Shown here: piece by piece, positions 60,791-64,000 of the stretch
How positions within the stretch are numbered: the stretch's first letter is position 1
Layout: the number at the start of each line of letters is the position of its first letter
Source: Artemia franciscana
Taxonomy: Eukaryota; Arthropoda; Branchiopoda; Anostraca; Artemiidae
Reading direction: 5' to 3'
Assembly (NCBI RefSeq): GCF_032884065.1
Contig: NC_088880.1
Coordinates: forward strand, 24,242,715-24,306,714
DNA length: 64,000 bases
Translations under genes and position numbers: made by a program
The notes under the pieces: model-generated
Told to the model about the DNA's origin: nothing
Seen by the model: the letters and a program-made list of their open reading frames with translations, nothing else
The model's database searches: none

Positions 60791-61364
60791 TCAACATTTT
60801 ATGCAAGGTACTGTAAACACGAGTAATTATTCTTCATTTCACCCCCTTTGGGAATATTCTTATTAAAAAAAAATTAAAATATGATTTTAACTGCTCAACA
60901 CAAACAAACTCACATCATCTAAATTCGTCAAACTGCTCTATAGAAACAAATACGCAAAACTGAAATTATAGCGCACAGGGGCAAGAAATCTCACAAACCT
61001 TGGCACACTCAGTGTTAAACAAAAAACAAAAACAAAAATAAAATAAAAACAAGAGAAAGAAAATACATAACAAGTACTACATATTTCAATTAACAACTCT
61101 TTCCCTATAGACCTCGATGAGGTCTGTCTTAGAGCCAATTCTCATTATAATTTTATTTTCAAATATCCATAGCTTTATTAACCTTAACTAATAAAAATTA
61201 ACCACTTAAATACACAGAAAAAGAATACTTGTTTATATTTTGGCCATTTACATCATATAATGGAGATCAATCATTTTACCCATTCTTACTAAAACAATGT
61301 CGTTTAACTTGAAACACAAACTCAGATACTTCCTTAATATGTTTAACATCTTAGGGCACATCTA

Positions 61365-61569
61365 ACCAACATTTAAGTCCTACAGGCCTAAAAGAAAAGG
61401 TGGGTCGCATCGACGGAGCAGAAGGGGCTCGGACATTCTGAGCTTGCCTAGTTGAATAGTCATGGACCTCGTCTCCTAGCAGAAACATAACATTAAAGCA
61501 AGTTCCTAGATTTTTATTCATAATCTGATACATTAGTTTTACTTTACTGTAAAAGAATAAACCATACAT
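61365..61569 (-). pseudogene. Non-LTR retrotransposon (Jockey/CR1-like) C-terminal fragment
   Basis: The minus frame reads LMYQIMNKNLGTCFNVMF, GDEVHDYSTRQAQNVRAPSA and FSFRPVGLKCWLDVP, then a stop. The VHDY(N/S)TR motif followed by a P-S/R block and a 'G.K.W...P' end is the standard C-terminal landmark after the reverse transcriptase of Jockey/CR1-type LINEs. Only the last about 70 codons are present. It sits in the MAT2B intron in the same orientation as the gene. Confidence 0.75.
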
Positions 61570-62808
61570 TTCTACCTATCTACTTTTTTCATACATTTCT
61601 CACTCAACCGTAGCTGCAGACACGACTTAAAATCCGCTCAAGGTTATGAAAGATTAATCAGGCTTACTATTTACACCCGAAGCTTTAGGTCAACAATTTT
61701 TAGGTTCAATTATTGTTAGGTTCAACAATCTTCTCAAGGAATATGCTGAAAAAGCGTAGTCTATATCTGATTTTACCTATATTGGCCCTGTTAGACTTCT
61801 ATTATATGACATGTTAGATCGCTGATTAGATATATATGTTTACGAATTGTCGTAGATATATGCTTCTTTGTTTGAAAATGATACGCCGGATTGTCGATGA
61901 GCTCTCCAAAATAAATACAACCAACCTACAAACGGTTACTAGTCTATGAAGTCAGACAGAGCTTCCATGATGTAGCTCTAATCTGAAAAATGTACGAGGG
62001 ACGTTTTTCGGCCCTTTCCTCCCCAGAAACCTTGAAATTTTCCTCCACGCGTTTTTTTCATGACAAATTTTGCGTTTTTCTAAAGTCTAGGATAAAAAGT
62101 TAAGCTAAGTCCAGACTTACGAAAAACTTGTGTTTATTTTCGTATCTTTTGAGAAAATGACAATTTAAGAATACATCAGTCAACCAAATTATAGCACTAA
62201 GTCACTACTGTAAACTGGTGTAAATGAACTGGTTTTATTTCGTTTGTTTTCCAAGACATACTAAAGAAATTTTGCATGGAAAAAAATTTCCACCCTTCGA
62301 TGGTGGCAATTCACGGAAATTTAGGAGGGGGCTTGGAATTCTAGGGGGAAGGTAAAAAAGAAGAAAAAAACCTTCTTCTTTTCTATTTTTTAGATCTTTC
62401 CAAATAGTTACTCTTCCTACAACAGAAAATTTTCGATACTGATTCAATTTACATAAAATAACATAGTGTTTAACGAACCAACGTTGGCTCAAAAACATAG
62501 CTTTTTGGACGAAACTACAAAAAATACGTTCCCAGCGTTTTCTCTCTTTAATTAAAAAAAAAACAAAGTTTGTTTCTTTAACACGCAAATCATACATAAC
62601 CTAATGTGTTTTTTAAAAATAATTAATATGTTTTAAGCTTAAAACACATTTTTATTAGAAATAAGATATAAGAATGTCCGATGGCTAGGTCCTTGAACAG
62701 AACTTAGCCATGAATTTCCCCCTACATTACCCCAAGCAAAGATTATTTCTAAAATTATTTTTCAATTCAACTTAAGGATTAGGGAGGAATAAACGGTTGG
62801 GGGCTTAC

Positions 62809-62887
62809 CAATGACTTTGACCATTTGAAACTTGGTCAACGCTTCTTTTCCAGACCAGTGATAAATACCGTGAATGCACCGCGTGTC
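62809..62887 (-). CDS. mat2b: MAT2B, penultimate coding exon
   Basis: A 79-nt exon after aatattatacag (AG at 62889-62888) and before GTAAGC (62808-62803). It enters in phase 0 and leaves in phase 1. It encodes DTRCIHGIYHWSGKEALTKF followed by QMVKVI. The (G)xxHWSGxExxTKxxM motif is diagnostic of MAT2B (the beta subunit has HWSGNEQMTKYEM in the same place) and lies in the substrate-binding lobe of the RmlD-like fold. Spliced to the 59768 exon it gives QMVKVIA-NVLGLT. The upstream exons with the NADP-binding domain were not found up to 64000 and should lie beyond the right edge. Confidence 0.87.
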
Positions 62888-63464
62888 CTGTATAATATTA
62901 ATTTATTAGAACTCCGTAGCCAATAAGGTATGCACTAAATCAGTATGATCAAATTTTTAATATTAGACCTATTCAATACGTTTTTACAAAATACCTATAG
63001 TAGCAAACAAAAAAAGAAAGAAATGGATAAACATAAATACAGGAAATGCAGGAAATACATTTAATAAATACAAAAAAATAGCCTGAAACCCATTAAAATA
63101 GCGTCAAATCAAAAGAAAACACCTTTGGAATAACCATGGCGGAAAATACTATTCAGGGTACTTATAACTCTTCACCTTGACCAACAAGGAAAATCATTTT
63201 TTTTTATTTTGCGCATGGTTAGCACAGATGTGTCCTCTTGTTTGTAATTCTCCACTGCTTGTGGGGCACAGAACATCATACAGAGTTGTTAAAGGGTTCA
63301 TTAATCAAGAATTGAAGGGATTCTTCACGTTTACGACAGTCGTATTACCATGGTAACTATTTATTACATTTAAGTTATGTCAATAAAAGTAACACGGAAT
63401 CCCATGGTGGCGTTTATTTTTTTGGTTTCTGGAATCCTTTTAATTTGTTCGCTGCGATTTAAAA
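62888..63464. other. MAT2B intron sequence
   Basis: AT-rich, no further exon recognised. A possible donor (AAG|GTGAAG, minus, about 63170) has no supported coding sequence before it. Confidence 0.5.
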
Positions 63465-63786
63465 CAGGGTTACCAACTTGCACACTTTTCGTGTGAAATG
63501 CACTCTTTTTTACCTCAGAGGGAATGCGGAAGAGCGAAAATCACTCTTTTTGTGCGTCAGTTTTCCTTCGCTTGAAACGTCAGCAGCGTGCAACTTCGTC
63601 AGAAGTGCAATTAGCCCAAGAAACAGGGTTGCCAACTTGCACACTTTTCGTGTGAAATCCACCACTGTTTTTTACCTCAGAGGAGATACACGGGCAGTTT
63701 TTTTTTTTGCATTCTTTTTGAGCAAAAATCATCCTTTTTTGGCCTTGATTTGCACTCTTTTTAGACTTCGGCAGTTGGCAACCCTG
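63465..63786. mobile_element. hAT-type MITE with internal duplication, 8-bp target duplication
   Basis: Left end cagggttaccaacttgcaca, right end ttggcaaccctg. Flanks are atttaaaa (63457-63464) and attgaaaa (63787-63794), 7 of 8 identical. A second left end starts inside at 63624 (cagggttgccaacttgcaca), so the first about 159 bp are tandemly duplicated. The cttttcgtgtgaaat and tttacctcagaggga words occur in both halves. The end sequence is shared with the 52.5-kb MITE. The 120-codon frame across it is spurious. Confidence 0.85.
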
Positions 63787-64000
63787 ATTGAAAACCTTTG
63801 GGTTTTCAGCCTTTTTATATCAAAGTTAAAGGCACCATAATATACAAAGAGAGTATTACTTAACTCTGTGTGTATTTCAAACTTTCGAAGAGAAATTATA
63901 TAAATTCAGAGAATTTGTTCTATAATACTAAAGAATATTCATTAGAATACTCAGAGGGATCAATATTCTTTCAAACATTGACAAAGAAAGAGTAAATTTA
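63787..64000. other. Window edge, non-coding
   Basis: AT-rich, probably MAT2B intron. No feature recognised. Confidence 0.45.

Larger units (their letters stand above)
59769..62808. other. MAT2B last intron (minus strand)
   Basis: A 3.0-kb intron between the two MAT2B exons. It holds a 47-bp direct repeat at about 60695-60790, a LINE fragment at 61365-61569, and AT-rich text. A C-rich stretch at 62280-62350 is unassigned. No other exon is recognised. Confidence 0.7.

Overview
The window is AT-rich, intron-containing and repeat-dense animal DNA. Two conserved animal genes, both on the minus strand, show that it is a nuclear metazoan genome. The repeats (hAT, Penelope-like and non-LTR retroelement relics, (TA)n tracts, a tRNA-derived SINE) fit an arthropod. 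The dominant repeat resembles sequence I remember from the brine shrimp Artemia; that is recollection, not a search result.

Genes. (1) Three exons of an SLC16/monocarboxylate-transporter-type gene lie at 20944-20722, 18904-18761 and 11818-11089. They join in phase and cover about TM1 to TM8; the start and the last membrane segments are not visible. (2) The last two coding exons of a MAT2B gene (regulatory beta subunit of methionine adenosyltransferase, RmlD/SDR fold) lie at 62887-62809 and 59768-59587, with stop codon and poly(A) signal. Its 5' exons must lie beyond the right edge. These are the only conserved host coding sequences I can defend. About 38 kb of repeats separates the two genes.

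Repeats. 1-8.3 kb: AT-rich sequence, a long (TA)n tract and a 52-bp satellite built of 33-bp palindromes. 8.3-10.6 kb: a 1.7-kb element (called here the 'GAGCG element') next to a Penelope-like GIY-YIG fragment. 11-21 kb: the SLC16 region, with a 0.9-kb tandem duplication, a TTAA-flanked and a TA-flanked inverted-repeat element, and a LINE fragment in or near its introns. 24-38 kb: a SINE, more GAGCG elements, two blocks of about 285-bp tandem units that share features with those elements, and a 17-bp minisatellite. 39.5-43.1 kb: a composite insertion (Penelope-like endonuclease, hammerhead-like motif, nested GAGCG elements) with matching 15-bp flanks and an empty-site paralogue at 50.28 kb. 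44-47.2 kb: a decayed hAT transposase and a LINE C-terminus. 48-49.7 kb: a near-complete GAGCG element. 52-64 kb: hAT-type MITEs, a truncated hAT zinc-finger fragment and the MAT2B exons.

The strongest unexplained signal is the GAGCG element family. It is non-coding and about 1.7 kb long, with a long hairpin of 100-120-nt arms at one end, a second internal hairpin, and a short fixed hairpin at the other end. The long-hairpin arms differ between copies but match each other within a copy. At two loci the element sits between a Penelope-like endonuclease remnant and a hammerhead-ribozyme-like motif.
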